From: Deltaproteobacteria bacterium
GTDB taxonomy: Bacteria > Desulfobacterota > Binatia > UTPRO1
Assembly (NCBI GenBank): GCA_016200545.1
Contig: JACQEO010000084.1
Coordinates: forward strand, 69,528-133,527
Direction of reading: 5' to 3'
DNA length: 64,000 nt
The translations under genes and the position numbers were made by a program. The notes under the pieces were generated by a model. It saw only the letters and a program-made list of their open reading frames with translations. It did no database searches and was not told the DNA's origin. The first letter of the stretch is position 1. The number at the start of each line of letters is the position of its first letter. Below, piece by piece: positions 30,988-39,652 of the stretch.

Positions 30988-32224
30988 ACGCGTCGACGAT
31001 CGCGACCGTGACCTCCGGGCCGTCGCGGTCGACGGTGCGCACCCACGCGGCGTCGAGGCCGATCGAGCGCGCCGGTACGAGCGCCCGACGGCGCGCGCGC
31101 CACAGCACCTTCTCGCCTTGCCGTACCTCGAGCCGCGCGTCTTCGACGAGCGTGGCGACGCGCAGGACGAAGCGGTCACGCGGCGGCCTGTCGTCGACGC
31201 CGATCGCGCCCGGCGAGATCCAACGCAGCGGCGGCCGGCAGACGATCGGGACCGGCGGTGCCGCGGGCCATACGTCCGCGCCCAGAAACGCCTGCACGCT
31301 GCGCGCCGCATGGCGCCCCGAGAGCGCCGCGACGTCACCCGCCTCGGCCGCATGCACGAGGTTGCCGGCGGCGAAGACGCCCCGCTCCGAGGTCCGGAGC
31401 GCGAGATCGATACGCGGGCCGCGCGTCGCGTCCAGCATGAGACCGCCCGTGCGCGCGAGCTCGTGGTCGGGGATCCAGTCGCCGGTGAAGACAACCGCGT
31501 CGCACGCGATCGTGTTGGTCGCGCCGCTCGTGAGGTCGGTTACCTCGACGGCCTCGACGCGCCGCCGACCGAGGACACGCGTGACGGCCGCATCGGTCAG
31601 AATGGGCACGCCGCGCCAGCCGGCCGTCGCCCACACGAGCGCGCCATGGCTCTGGTGCCGCGGCTGCTCCGTGACCATCGCCACGGTCGTCGCGCCGCCA
31701 TGCGCGAGCGTCAGCACCGCCGAGAAGCTGACGTGTTCCGCACCGACGACCACGGCGCGGCGCGCGACCCGTTGCCGCTCGAGGTAGACGAGCTGCTGCA
31801 GCGCGCCGGTGGTGAGGACGCCGAGCGGCCGCGTGCCGGGAACGAGACGCGCCGCCCGCGGGCGCTCGCGGCATCCAGTCGCGAGCAGGATCGCCGTACC
31901 GCGGATGCTGCCGCGCCCGCTCGGCGCCGTGACCGCGAGCGTCCGCGGCCCGTCCCATCCGGTCACGCTGGTCTCGGTGCGGACGTCGACGCTCGCCACG
32001 TACGCCTGCCGCGCATAGCGCGCCGCGTACGCCGGTCCCGAAAGCACGCGACCGAGATCGCGAAGGCCGAAGCCGAGATGGCGCGTGTGGCGCGGGATGC
32101 CGCCCGCGTGCGGCTCACGCTCGAGCACGACGACGCGCGCGACGCCGCGCCGGCGGAGCTCGATCGCCGCCGCCAGACCCGACGGCCCGCCGCCGACGAT
32201 CACGACGTCGGCGTCGTCGCTCAC
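30986..32224 (-). CDS. FAD-dependent pyridine nucleotide oxidoreductase-like protein
   Basis: A 412-residue protein from GTG 32224. The FAD site is DVVIVGGGPSGLAAAIELRR near the N-terminus; a second nucleotide site ARRAVVVGAEHVSFSAVLT is degenerate (GAEHVS instead of GxGxxG); GVFAAGNLVHAAEAGDVAA is the FAD-binding ATG/GD end. Such proteins pair with FAD glycerol-3-phosphate dehydrogenases in glycerol operons, passing electrons. The C-terminal 80 residues (from PIVCRPPLRWISP) form an extra beta domain. GTGA overlap with the upstream gene shows translational coupling. The electron partner is unknown. Confidence 0.78.
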   Translation of the reverse strand: MSDDADVVIVGGGPSGLAAAIELRRRGVARVVVLEREPHAGGIPRHTRHLGFGLRDLGRVLSGPAYAARYARQAYVASVDVRTETSVTGWDGPRTLAVTAPSGRGSIRGTAILLATGCRERPRAARLVPGTRPLGVLTTGALQQLVYLERQRVARRAVVVGAEHVSFSAVLTLAHGGATTVAMVTEQPRHQSHGALVWATAGWRGVPILTDAAVTRVLGRRRVEAVEVTDLTSGATNTIACDAVVFTGDWIPDHELARTGGLMLDATRGPRIDLALRTSERGVFAAGNLVHAAEAGDVAALSGRHAARSVQAFLGADVWPAAPPVPIVCRPPLRWISPGAIGVDDRPPRDRFVLRVATLVEDARLEVRQGEKVLWRARRRALVPARSIGLDAAWVRTVDRDGPEVTVAIVDA

Positions 32225-33696
32225 GGCGGCACGCCGAGAAGCTCGGCGATCTCACGACCGCTCGCGCTCGCCAGCAGCCGGGTCACCGCCGCGGTGCAGT
32301 AGAAGCCCTGGCAGCGCCCCAGGGTGGCGCGCGTGCGGCGCCGGAGTGCGTCGAGGTTGCGCGCCGGAATGGCCGCACCCGCGGCATCGAGGATCTCGCG
32401 GCGGGTGACGCGCTCGCAATGGCAGACGATGCGGCCGTAGTCGGGGTCCGCCGCGATCAGCTCTGAACGCTCGTAGGGCCGTCCGAACGCCTCGCCGATG
32501 TTCGGCATGCGCACCGCACGGAAGTCGAGACGCGGCTCGAGGCGGAGGCCCGCGTCGCGGAGCCCGTCGCACACGTGCTCCGCGATCGCCATCGAAGCGG
32601 AAAGACCGGTCGAGCGGATGCCGCCGACGCACACGTAGCGCTCTTCGGGATGGAAGCGGATCTGGTAGTCGGCGTGCTCGGTCGCGGCGCGCAGGCCGAC
32701 GTAGACCGCGGTCACTTCCTCGTCCGCCAACGCGGGGACGAGGCGCCGGCCTTGCGCCAGCAAACCGTGGATGCCGCCGGCGGTCGAGTCCGTTGCATCC
32801 TTGTCCGACACGTCGTCGGCCGTCGGCCCGAGCACGAGGTTACCAAACACCGTCGGGCTCACGAGGACGCCCTTCGTCCGCGCCGTCGGTACGGGAAGGA
32901 GGACGTGGCGTAGCAGCGGGCGCGCGAGCTTGTCGAAGACGACGAGCTCGCCGCGCCGCGCCGTCACCGTGAAGCGCGTGTGTCCGAAGAGGCGGTCGAC
33001 GTCGTCCGCGCCGAGGCCGGCCGCGTTCACCACGTAGCGCGCGCGGAAGTGCCCGCGCGCCGTGAGGAGAACGTACACGCCCGCGGCGTCGGCGTCCCGC
33101 GCGCCGGCGGCGTCCGCGGCAGGCGGCGTTCGCGTGACCGCCTGCAGCGGCGCTTCGAGCATGAGCGTCACGCCGTTCACCACCGCTTCGGTGGCGAACG
33201 CGAGCGGCGTCGTGAACGGGCATACGATGCTCTCGTCGGGGATCTCGAGCGCCGCGAGCGCGCCCGGCGCGAGCGCCGGCTCGCGCGCATAGAGCTCGGC
33301 CGCCGCCACCTCGCGGATCGCCGTATATCCGTTGCGCCGCGCGCGCTCCGTGATCGCCGGCAGCGTCGCGCGTTGCTCGTCGTCCCATGCGACGAGGAGC
33401 GCGCCGAGGCGCTCGACGGGGATACCCGCCTCCGCCGCGTGGCGCACCAGCAGCGCGTGGCCTCGGCGCACGAGGCCTGCCTCGAGCGTGCCCGGCTTGG
33501 CGTCGAAGCCGGTGTGGAGGATCGCCGTATTCGCTTTGCTGGTTCCGGCGCCCACGTCCGCTCCCGTTTCGAGCAGCAGGACGCGGAGGCGATGGCGTGC
33601 GAGCTCGCGCGCGATCGCCGCGCCGACGACGCCGGCGCCGACGACGGCGACCTCGAAGGGCACGTCCGTCGTCGCATTGGCGCGCGCCGTGCTCAC
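32221..33696 (-). CDS. FAD glycerol-3-phosphate dehydrogenase-like with C-terminal 2Fe-2S domain
   Basis: A 491-residue protein from GTG 33696, which overlaps the kinase stop (GTGA). FEVAVVGAGVVGAAIARELA binds FAD; GTSKANTAILHTGFDAKPGT is the DAO-fold substrate segment. The last 90 residues (IVCHCERVTRREI ... RCQGFYC) supply four Cys in CxC and CxxxxC spacing, as in BFD-type [2Fe-2S] domains of anaerobic GlpA. It probably oxidises glycerol 3-phosphate to dihydroxyacetone phosphate and hands electrons to the downstream FAD protein. Hydroxyglutarate-oxidase-like use cannot be excluded. Confidence 0.83.
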   Translation of the reverse strand: MSTARANATTDVPFEVAVVGAGVVGAAIARELARHRLRVLLLETGADVGAGTSKANTAILHTGFDAKPGTLEAGLVRRGHALLVRHAAEAGIPVERLGALLVAWDDEQRATLPAITERARRNGYTAIREVAAAELYAREPALAPGALAALEIPDESIVCPFTTPLAFATEAVVNGVTLMLEAPLQAVTRTPPAADAAGARDADAAGVYVLLTARGHFRARYVVNAAGLGADDVDRLFGHTRFTVTARRGELVVFDKLARPLLRHVLLPVPTARTKGVLVSPTVFGNLVLGPTADDVSDKDATDSTAGGIHGLLAQGRRLVPALADEEVTAVYVGLRAATEHADYQIRFHPEERYVCVGGIRSTGLSASMAIAEHVCDGLRDAGLRLEPRLDFRAVRMPNIGEAFGRPYERSELIAADPDYGRIVCHCERVTRREILDAAGAAIPARNLDALRRRTRATLGRCQGFYCTAAVTRLLASASGREIAELLGVPP

Positions 33697-35123
33697 GCGA
33701 GCGCCATCGCGGCGTCGGCGGCGCGCCGCCAGTGTGCGAGGCGCTCCTCGGCCTCGCCGGCGCCGATCCGCGGCTCGTAGACCGCGGCCGGCGACCATCC
33801 CCCGCTTGCCTCCTCGGGGGAGTGCGCATCACCGAGCGCCAGGCGCGCGAACGCCGCGACGCCGATCGCCGTCGCGTGCGGCGACGGATACACCTCGACC
33901 GGCGCCTGTACGAGGTCCGCTTGCACCTGCATGAGCGTCGAAGAGCGCGTGAGTCCGCCGTCGGCACGCAGATGCGCGAGCGCGACGCCGAGATCCGTCT
34001 CGACGGCGCGCGCCACCCAGGCGACCTGCGCGGCGATGCCGTCGACGACGGCGCGCGCGAGCTCGGCGCGGCCGGTTCCGAGTGACAGTCCGACGAAGGC
34101 ACCCCGCGCATCGGCCCGCCAGAACGGTGCGCCGAGGCCGGCAAGCGCGGGAACGAAGAGCGCGCCGCCCGCGTCCGACGCGCCCGCAGCGGCGGCATCG
34201 AGCGTCGCCGCGGCGGCCAGCATCCCGACGGCGCGCAGCCACTCGAGGGCGGCACCGGCCGTGTAGACCTGTCCGTCGAGGCAATAGGTCGTCACGTCCC
34301 CCAGGCGCCAGGCGACGCAGCTTGAGAGCCCGGCGCGCGATCGCCGCGCACGCGCACCGACGGTCGCCATGAGGAAGGCGCCGGTACCGTAGGTGCACTT
34401 CGCCGCGCCCGGCCTCAGGCATCCCTCGGCGAAGAGCGCCGCCTGTTGATCGACGGCGAGGCCGGCAACGGGCACGGCATCGCCGAACGCCGTCGTCATG
34501 CCGACCGCTTCCGCGCAGTCGACGATGCGCGGTAGGGTCGCGGGGTCGACATCGAAGGCGGCGCACGCCTCCGCCGACCAGGTGCCGTCCTCGAGGTCGA
34601 GAAGGAGCGTTCGCGACGCCGTCGCAGCGTCGGTCACATAGGCGCCCGTCAGGCGATGGACGAGCCAGGTGTCGGTCGTGGTGACGACACCCGCGCGCGT
34701 CACGTGCTCCCGGAGCCACGCCATCTTGGGCGCCGCGAAGTACGGATCGACGGGTAAGCCGGTGATCGCGGTGAGACGTGCGCTCCGGTCGGCGAGGCGC
34801 GCGCACCACGGGGCGGCGCGGCGATCCTGCCACGAAAGGGCCGGGGCCAGCGGCCGCCCGTTCGCGCGCTCCCATGCGAGCACGGTCTCACCCTGATTCG
34901 CCAGCGCGACCACGTCGGGACGGACCCCGGCGCGCGCGAGCGCCGCGCCGCCGGCGGCGAGCAGCGACGACCACAGCTCCTCGGCATCCTGCTCGACGCC
35001 GCTTCCATCGGGGAGCGCCGCCGGATGGACGGGCACCTCTGCTTCGGCGAGCACTCCCCGCCCCGACGAGACGACGAGCGCCTTGGTCGCGGACGTGCCT
35101 TGATCGAGCGCGAGGATGTTCAC
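33693..35123 (-). CDS. glpK: FGGY-family carbohydrate kinase, probably glycerol kinase
   Basis: A 476-residue protein from GTG 35123 (VNILALDQGTSATKAL). The FGGY ATPase motifs are present: DQGTSATKA phosphate 1, AVDQQAALFAEGCLRPG, TYGTGAFLMATVG phosphate 2, and the late LRADGGLTRSSTLMQVQADL adenosine motif. The central SWQDRRAAPWC segment is the glycerol-kinase substrate region. It would phosphorylate glycerol to glycerol 3-phosphate for the next enzyme. It heads a three-gene operon with two 4-base overlaps. The protein is shorter than typical GlpK (about 500), and the allosteric region is reduced. Confidence 0.83.
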   Translation of the reverse strand: MNILALDQGTSATKALVVSSGRGVLAEAEVPVHPAALPDGSGVEQDAEELWSSLLAAGGAALARAGVRPDVVALANQGETVLAWERANGRPLAPALSWQDRRAAPWCARLADRSARLTAITGLPVDPYFAAPKMAWLREHVTRAGVVTTTDTWLVHRLTGAYVTDAATASRTLLLDLEDGTWSAEACAAFDVDPATLPRIVDCAEAVGMTTAFGDAVPVAGLAVDQQAALFAEGCLRPGAAKCTYGTGAFLMATVGARARRSRAGLSSCVAWRLGDVTTYCLDGQVYTAGAALEWLRAVGMLAAAATLDAAAAGASDAGGALFVPALAGLGAPFWRADARGAFVGLSLGTGRAELARAVVDGIAAQVAWVARAVETDLGVALAHLRADGGLTRSSTLMQVQADLVQAPVEVYPSPHATAIGVAAFARLALGDAHSPEEASGGWSPAAVYEPRIGAGEAEERLAHWRRAADAAMALA

Positions 35124-35246
35124 GTGCGGCTGCTCTAGCGGGCGTCGAGTCGCCAAGCAACGGCGACCCGCGCCGGCGAGCGCGCACGTGTCCTGGTGAC
35201 GCCGCGATCTGGACGCCTTCCCGGGGACCGTGGTACGCCCGCCAAC

Positions 35247-36446
35247 ATGCAGGCACTCACCTTCGGTATCACCGACGAGCAACGCACGATCCAAGAAACG
35301 ACGACGCGTATGTTGCGACCGTTCGAAGCACGGCGCCAGGAGTTCGAGCGCGCGCTCCGCGAGCACGGCCGCGTGCCGGAAGAGTTCTGGACGGCGCTCG
35401 CCGAGGCCGGGCTCCTCGGCGCCTTCGTGCCCGAGGAGTTCGGCGGCACCGCGATGGGACTCAGCGCGCTCGCCACCGCCGCCGACGCGATGGCGAGTCG
35501 CGGCTTCGGCCATCCGCTCTTCCTCCTCACCGGTATGGACGCGCTCTGCATCGCTCGCAGCGGCTCCGCGTCGCTGCAACGCCGCTTTCTTCCCCGCATC
35601 GCCTCGGGCGCGCTCAAGCTCTGCTTCGCGATCACCGAAGCGAACGCCGGCACGAATTCGTTTCGCATGACGACCCGCGCCGTCCGTCGCGGCGACAGCT
35701 ACGTGCTCGACGGCGAGAAGACGTTCATCACCGGCATGGATCAGGCGGACTACGTGCTGCTGGTCGCGCGCAGCCGCTCGCGCGAGGAGATCGAGCGCGG
35801 CGGTCTCCCGAAGACGAGCTGCCTCTCGGTGTTCGTCGTCGACTGCCACACCCCCGGGATCTCGCTGACACCGCTCCCGATGCGCGCGATCGACGGCGCC
35901 GCGCAGTGGACGGTCCACTTCGACGGCGCCGAGGTGCCGGCCGAGAATCTCGTCGGCGAGGAACACGCCGGCGCGCTCGCCATGTTCAACACCTTGAATC
36001 CCGAGCGCGTGCTGATCGCCGCCGGCGCCTGCGGACAGACCGAGCGCCTGCTCGAAATGTCGATCGCCTATGCGAGCCAGCGCGTCGTCTTCGGGTCGCG
36101 TCCGATCGGCGCGTATCAGGCGGTGCAGCATCCGCTCGCCGATCTGCGCATCCGCCTCGAGGCGGCGCGCGCCGTCACCATGAAGGCGGCCGCCGCCTTC
36201 GACGCCGGCGTCGACCCGAGCGAGGCCGGTACGTACGCGAACATGGCAAAGTACCTGGCGACCGATCTCGCGATCGACGCCGCGGATCGCGCCATCCAGA
36301 CGCACGGCGGCTCGGGCTTCTCCGAGGACGTGGGCGTGATCGGCTATTGGGAGCGCACGCGTCTCATGCGCACGGCGCCGATCTCGAAGGAGATGATCCT
36401 CAACTTCGTCGGCGAGCACGTGCTGGGACTACCGCGGTCTTATTGA
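35247..36446 (+). CDS. Acyl-CoA dehydrogenase family protein
   Basis: A 399-residue protein from ATG 35247. The three-domain fold is visible: N-terminal helices (ITDEQRTIQETTTRMLRPFE, GLLGAFVPEEFGGTAMG), the beta domain with CFAITEANAGTNSFRMTTRA and GEKTFITGMDQADY, and the C-terminal bundle with FGSRPIGAYQAVQHPLADLR and QTHGGSGFSEDVGVIGYWER. In place of the usual xEGTxEI end it has APISKEMILN, which occurs in a subset of the family. It would introduce the 2,3-double bond in an acyl-CoA with transfer to ETF. It is divergent to the glycerol operon. No strong ribosome site precedes the start. Confidence 0.88.
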   Translation: MQALTFGITDEQRTIQETTTRMLRPFEARRQEFERALREHGRVPEEFWTALAEAGLLGAFVPEEFGGTAMGLSALATAADAMASRGFGHPLFLLTGMDALCIARSGSASLQRRFLPRIASGALKLCFAITEANAGTNSFRMTTRAVRRGDSYVLDGEKTFITGMDQADYVLLVARSRSREEIERGGLPKTSCLSVFVVDCHTPGISLTPLPMRAIDGAAQWTVHFDGAEVPAENLVGEEHAGALAMFNTLNPERVLIAAGACGQTERLLEMSIAYASQRVVFGSRPIGAYQAVQHPLADLRIRLEAARAVTMKAAAAFDAGVDPSEAGTYANMAKYLATDLAIDAADRAIQTHGGSGFSEDVGVIGYWERTRLMRTAPISKEMILNFVGEHVLGLPRSY

Positions 36447-36482
36447 TTACGCCCCCGCGCGGCTGCGCCGCGCGATGGGCGT

Positions 36483-36560
36483 CGCGGCCGGGAGTGAATC
36501 CCGGCCGCTCCCTCTCACCGATTGCGGAACGAGAGTGAATCCCGACCGCTCCCTCTCGAG
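36483..36560. repeat. Hairpin and tandem repeat between convergent genes
   Basis: GCGGCCGGGA-GTGAA-TCCCGGCCGC (36483-36507) is a perfect 10-bp stem-loop. A related unit GAGTGAATCCCGRCCGCTCCCTCTC appears again at 36534-36558. The unit therefore occurs twice in 70 bases between the acyl-CoA dehydrogenase and permease genes. It may act as a bidirectional terminator or belong to an intergenic repeat family. Confidence 0.6.
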
Positions 36561-36581
36561 GCTGCGCGACGCGTGCGTGCG

Positions 36582-38615
36582 CTAGAGCGCACGCACGGGC
36601 AGCACGACCATCTGCACGCCCTTGAACTGCAAGCGTCGCTGAATGGTGTTGGCCGCTTGGTTGTGGAGCTGGCGGGTGAGCAGGTTTTCTTCGGAGAAGA
36701 CGAGCTTGCCGGCGAAGAAGACGGTGCGGCGGAACGTCTTGTTGATGCGCATGCACAGCTTCTCGATCTCGTCGACGGCGTCGGTGCCGAGCGCGTACCA
36801 GTACTCGGCATAGCGCCCGTGCTGGCGAACGAACTTCACGTACTTCTGCAGCATCTCTTCCGTCGACTGCTTGAGATTGTCGAGCTCGGCCGTTCCCTTG
36901 AACTTGTTCGAGTCGATCACACCGACGGAGATGAAGACGAAATTCTGGAAGTGCTTGCCGAACAAACTCGGAATCGCGAGGACGCTGTGGAGCCCGAGTC
37001 CGTTGTAGCCGGTGACGAGGATCGCCGCCGTCGGTTTGGTGACGTCGCGTGCCGGCGTGCCGCTCTCGATCTCGAGAACCGGGAACTCGACGAGCTCCTC
37101 GTCGAGGCGCTTCAGCGCCTGCTCCACCTTCCCGTAGTGCCGCCGGATGTACAGGCAGAGGCCGACGAACAATGCGGTCACGACCACCGTCACCCACCCG
37201 CCGGCGCCGAACTTGAGGACGGTCGTGGCGACGAGGATGCTCGAGGTGAGCGCCAAGCCGATGCCGTTCACCAGCAGGTGCCGTCGCCACCGCGGATCGA
37301 CGGTGCGCTCCTGCCACCAATGCACACACATCCCGAGCTGCGAGAGTGTGAAGGTGAGAAAGACGTTGATGCTGTAGAGGACGACGAGGAGGCTCACCTC
37401 GCCCTCCGTGTAGAGGAGGACCGCGAGCGCCGCGCCGCCCATAAGCATGATGCCGTTTTTCGTCACCAAGCGGTCGCTGAGCTGGTAGAAGCGGTGCGGC
37501 ACCCAGGAGTCGATCGCCATGTTGGCGAGGACGCGCGGGCCGTCGAGGAATCCCGCCTGCGCCGCCACGAAGAGGAGCGCGCCCTCGCTGACGAGGGCGA
37601 ACAGCAGGAAGCCCTGGCCGAGCTGCAGACCGCCGAGCCGCCACCTACCGGCCACCTGATCGATCAGGGTGGCGTTCAGGGTACGGCCCTCCTGCGGTCG
37701 GATGTCGAGCAGGAGATAGCAGAGCAGGATGCCGCCGGCGGTGAACGCGAGCGAGCTCGCCATGTAGAGCATCGTCCGCTTGCCGGTCTGGACGCGCGGC
37801 TCGCGCAGGATCTGCAGACCATTCGAGACCGCCTCGATTCCGGTATAGGTGCCACCCCCCAAGCTGTAGGCACGCATGAACGCGATCGCGACCGCGAGAA
37901 AGCCGACGTTGCCGATCTCCATGCGCGTGTCGTGGGCCGCCGTCGCGACCACGGCCGGGAGCGTGTGCGCATGCCCAGCGAGCGCCACCAGGATCACGAG
38001 CGCGTGCGTGAGCAGGAATCCGATGAAGATCGGCACTAGGACGACGACCGACTCTTTGACGCCGCGCAGGTTGAGGAGAATCAGCATGCCGACGGCGGCG
38101 ATCGCCGTCTCGAGCTTGATCGCTTGGAGCCCCGGCGGCAAAAAGCTGAAGATGGCGTCGGCACCGCTCGCGATCGAGATCGCAATCGTCAGCACGTAAT
38201 CGAAGACGAGCGCGCAGCCCGAGACGACACCGGGGAGCGGCCCAAGGAGCTTGGTGGCGACGAGATAGCCGCCGCCGCCGGTCGGGAAGAGCTCGATGAT
38301 CTGCGAATAGCTGGCGGAGATGATGAAGACGGTGAGGGCCGTCGCCCCGACGAGGAAGAGCGCGAGGAAGCGCTCACTGCCGAGGTGCAGGAAGGCTTCT
38401 TCCGGCCCGTAGCATGAGGACGAGAGGCCGTCGGCGCCGAGACCGACCCAGGCGAGGAAGGCGACGAGCGAGAGCTGATGGAAGACCCCGGGAGAGAGCG
38501 GATCTTTCGCATCCCCCAGTATCCGCCGCGCGATGCGGCCACGAACCGCGGGAGCAGTCTTGCGACCACCGGTCGTGGAAGGAGACGCCGGGGGCCCCGT
38601 CGGGATCGTCGCCAT
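36582..38615 (-). CDS. APC-superfamily permease with C-terminal cytoplasmic domain
   Basis: A 677-residue protein from ATG 38615. About twelve membrane helices span residues 45-500. The start of helix 1 WVGLGADGLSSSCYGPEEAF is the discontinuous APC substrate site. Others include YLVATKLLGPLPGVVSGCAL and FMRAYSLGGGTYTGIEAVSN. The last 170 residues are soluble, with KPTAAILVTGYNGLGLHSVL and RRTVFFAGKLVFSEENLLTRQ segments recalling a USP-like fold. Amino acid, amine or K+ transport (KUP/KimA-like) are possible; the substrate is not known. It faces the acyl-CoA dehydrogenase tail to tail. Confidence 0.82.
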   Translation of the reverse strand: MATIPTGPPASPSTTGGRKTAPAVRGRIARRILGDAKDPLSPGVFHQLSLVAFLAWVGLGADGLSSSCYGPEEAFLHLGSERFLALFLVGATALTVFIISASYSQIIELFPTGGGGYLVATKLLGPLPGVVSGCALVFDYVLTIAISIASGADAIFSFLPPGLQAIKLETAIAAVGMLILLNLRGVKESVVVLVPIFIGFLLTHALVILVALAGHAHTLPAVVATAAHDTRMEIGNVGFLAVAIAFMRAYSLGGGTYTGIEAVSNGLQILREPRVQTGKRTMLYMASSLAFTAGGILLCYLLLDIRPQEGRTLNATLIDQVAGRWRLGGLQLGQGFLLFALVSEGALLFVAAQAGFLDGPRVLANMAIDSWVPHRFYQLSDRLVTKNGIMLMGGAALAVLLYTEGEVSLLVVLYSINVFLTFTLSQLGMCVHWWQERTVDPRWRRHLLVNGIGLALTSSILVATTVLKFGAGGWVTVVVTALFVGLCLYIRRHYGKVEQALKRLDEELVEFPVLEIESGTPARDVTKPTAAILVTGYNGLGLHSVLAIPSLFGKHFQNFVFISVGVIDSNKFKGTAELDNLKQSTEEMLQKYVKFVRQHGRYAEYWYALGTDAVDEIEKLCMRINKTFRRTVFFAGKLVFSEENLLTRQLHNQAANTIQRRLQFKGVQMVVLPVRAL

Positions 38616-38766
38616 ACGCGAAAGAAGCGAAGCGTAGGGGAGACCGGGAGGAAGCGCAAGCGCGTGCCCCGCATCCACGTCGTCGTCGCCGGATGATCGC
38701 CGTCCGCGCCGCGGTTGACGACGGGAAATCGCGACGTCTATGGTCCGCCATCGGAAGGATGTTCAC

Positions 38767-39624
38767 ATGACCGCTCCCGCCCAGCGTTCCGACGATCTCG
38801 TCCGTGCCCTCGAGGCACGGGCGCGTGAGATTCGCGAACAAACGATCCGCCTTGGCGTCAAGTCCGGCTCGACCCACTTCGGCGGCTCGCTCTCCATGGT
38901 CGACGTCCTCGTCGTCCTTTACTTCTACGTGCTGCGCATCGATCCGCAGCGGCCGCAGTGGGAGGAGCGCGATCGCTTCATCCTCTCGAAGGGCCACGGC
39001 GCCACCAGCTACTGTCCCGTCCTCGCGACGGCAGGCTTCTTCCCCGCGGGCATGATGGACGACATCAACCATCTCGGCAGCGCCTTCGGCATGCATATCG
39101 ACATGCGGAAGATTCCCGGCGTCGACATGAGCACGGGCTCACTCGGTCATGGATTGCCCGTCGCCGTCGGGATGGCGCTCGCGGACCGCGTCCAGAAGAA
39201 AGACCGACGCGTCTTCTGCATGATGGGCGACGCCGAGCAGAACGAAGGCTCGATCTGGGAGGCGGCGCAAGCAGCGGGGCACTTCAAGCTCGGACGCCTA
39301 TGCGCGATCGTCGACCGCAACCGTTACAGCTCCGAGGGCGACACCGAGGAGATCCTCGCGATCGAACCGCTGCACGAAAAGTACGCCGCGTTCGGCTGGG
39401 AGGTGCGCCGGCTCGACGGTCACAGCATCCCTGCCCTGCTCGACGCCTTCGCCGCACTCCCCACCCATGACCGCACCAAACCGACCGCCATCATCGCCGA
39501 CACCGTGAAAGGCAAAGGCGTCTCCTTCATGGAGGCGGGCGCCACCTGGCACTACGGCGCGCTCAGCGAAGAGGACGAGGCGAAGGCGATCGCCGAGATC
39601 CGCGGCGGCGCGGGCAGCCGCTGA
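38767..39624 (+). CDS. Transketolase, N-terminal subunit
   Basis: A 285-residue protein, the TPP-binding half of a split transketolase. It has HFGGSLSMVDVLVVLYFYVL, the ILSKGHGATSYCPVLA motif, GSLGHGLPVAVGMALA, and the GDAEQNEGSIWEAAQAAGHF diphosphate/Mg site with the closing NRY. ATG 38767 follows a GGAAGG ribosome site. With the next gene it forms a heterotetramer moving two-carbon units between sugar phosphates, or a related decarboxylating ligase. The two genes are 28 bases apart. Confidence 0.9.
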   Translation: MTAPAQRSDDLVRALEARAREIREQTIRLGVKSGSTHFGGSLSMVDVLVVLYFYVLRIDPQRPQWEERDRFILSKGHGATSYCPVLATAGFFPAGMMDDINHLGSAFGMHIDMRKIPGVDMSTGSLGHGLPVAVGMALADRVQKKDRRVFCMMGDAEQNEGSIWEAAQAAGHFKLGRLCAIVDRNRYSSEGDTEEILAIEPLHEKYAAFGWEVRRLDGHSIPALLDAFAALPTHDRTKPTAIIADTVKGKGVSFMEAGATWHYGALSEEDEAKAIAEIRGGAGSR

Positions 39625-39652
39625 GCCGGCGCGCGAGTCCGCGGAGACCATC

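Noticed and set aside
35124..36419. Minus-strand extension of the glycerol kinase frame over the acyl-CoA dehydrogenase
   Set aside because: The open frame is a shadow; the kinase starts at VNILALDQGTS and the opposite strand encodes a complete dehydrogenase.
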